Shown piece after piece: positions 5,292 to 5,557 of a stretch of DNA of 5,557 nt; within the stretch, counting starts at the first letter, position 1, and each line of letters starts with the position of its first letter. Below the pieces are notes generated by a model, which saw only the letters and a list, made by a program, of their open reading frames with translations, was not told the DNA's origin and ran no database searches. The position numbers and the translations under genes are program-made. The stretch is from an uncultured Eggerthellaceae bacterium (GTDB lineage: Bacteria; Actinomycetota; Coriobacteriia; Coriobacteriales; Eggerthellaceae): the NCBI GenBank assembly GCA_934645125.1, contig CAKUDT010000107.1, positions 1 through 5,557 of the forward strand, given 5' to 3'.

Positions 5292-5323
5292 CGCGTCTGC
5301 ATGTTCGGCGCAAATGCAGCGCG
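5292..5323 (+). promoter_or_regulatory. 5'-leader hairpin with a bulged T, second binding-protein gene
   Basis: CGCG (5292-5295), a bulged T and CTGCAT (5297-5302) pair with ATGCAGCGCG (5314-5323), giving a 10-bp stem with an 11-nt loop. It lies about 20 nt into the predicted transcript and resembles in placement and shape the hairpin in the leader of the first binding-protein gene. It has no T-tract. The rest of the leader, to 5392, holds a CATGACTCATG palindrome but nothing nameable. Confidence 0.45.
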
Positions 5324-5392
5324 CATGACTCATGTGGCGCACCGCATGCAGCAAGCTACTGCTCAATCAAATGAAAGGGAAAGAGGAACCAA

Positions 5393-5557
5393 ATGAAAAA
5401 GAAATTGATCGCAATCGCTGCGGCAGCCCTGATGGTTGTTGCTTTGGCCGGTTGCGCTTCTTCTGCGAACTCAAGCTCGGCAAGCGCATCTGCCAACACC
5501 GATGGCCAGTACAAGCTGGTCAAGGAAGGCACGCTGACCGTTGGCGTGTCCCCCGAC
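5393..5557 (+). CDS. Second amino acid ABC transporter substrate-binding lipoprotein, 3'-truncated by window edge
   Basis: The 55 residues present begin with a lipoprotein signal peptide differing from that of the upstream paralogue only at residue 8 (Ile for Val) up to the lipidated C21 in LAGC. A shorter Ser/Ala/Asn-rich tether follows, then KLVKEGTLTVGVSPD, the first strand of the SBP_bac_3 fold, matching KLVDAGTLTVGTSPD upstream. The ATG at 5393 has an AAGAGGA ribosome-binding site five bases upstream. The gene has its own predicted promoter and follows a terminator, so it is probably a separately expressed duplicate. The ligand-binding residues lie beyond the window, so any difference in specificity cannot be judged. 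Transporter permease and ATPase genes may follow. Confidence 0.9.
   Translation, partial: MKKKLIAIAAAALMVVALAGCASSANSSSASASANTDGQYKLVKEGTLTVGVSPD

Overview
The window is a chromosomal segment of moderate G+C, most likely from an actinobacterium of the class Coriobacteriia (Eggerthellaceae-like). This is inferred from lipoprotein signal style, codon choice and the mix of genes. No rRNA, tRNA or other definitive marker is present, so the taxonomy is tentative.

Left part (1-1690, + strand): a two-gene unit made of the 3' part of a DUF2064/TIGR04282-type GT-A nucleotidyl/glycosyltransferase-like protein and, 12 nt later, a complete SpoU/TrmH-family RNA 2'-O-methyltransferase. A perfect 12-bp hairpin overlaps the second stop codon. 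About 450 bp without a convincing gene follows, holding copy A of a small interspersed element.

Middle part (2141-3425, - strand): a two-gene operon of small membrane proteins. Each carries one SHOCT domain, at the N-terminus of the first protein (111 aa) and at the C-terminus of the second (237 aa). A 12-15 bp hairpin terminator lies downstream and two abutting palindromes lie just upstream. The function is unknown. Copies A and B of the interspersed element lie on either side in the same orientation. Copy C lies beyond B, inverted relative to it.

Right part (3426-5557, + strand): about 750 bp of intergenic DNA (repeat copies B and C, several hairpins, an AT-rich control region), then a complete lipoprotein solute-binding protein of the polar amino acid ABC transporter family (SBP_bac_3) with its own terminator. 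A second, paralogous binding protein begins at 5393 and runs off the end. Each has its own AT-rich upstream region and a leader of roughly 120-130 nt with a hairpin near the predicted transcript start. The two are probably independently regulated duplicates; permease and ATPase genes, if linked, lie beyond the window.

No complete new system can be demonstrated. The points most worth a second look are the three-copy mosaic ~53-bp element, the SHOCT-pair operon between its copies, and the parallel leader structures of the two binding-protein genes.
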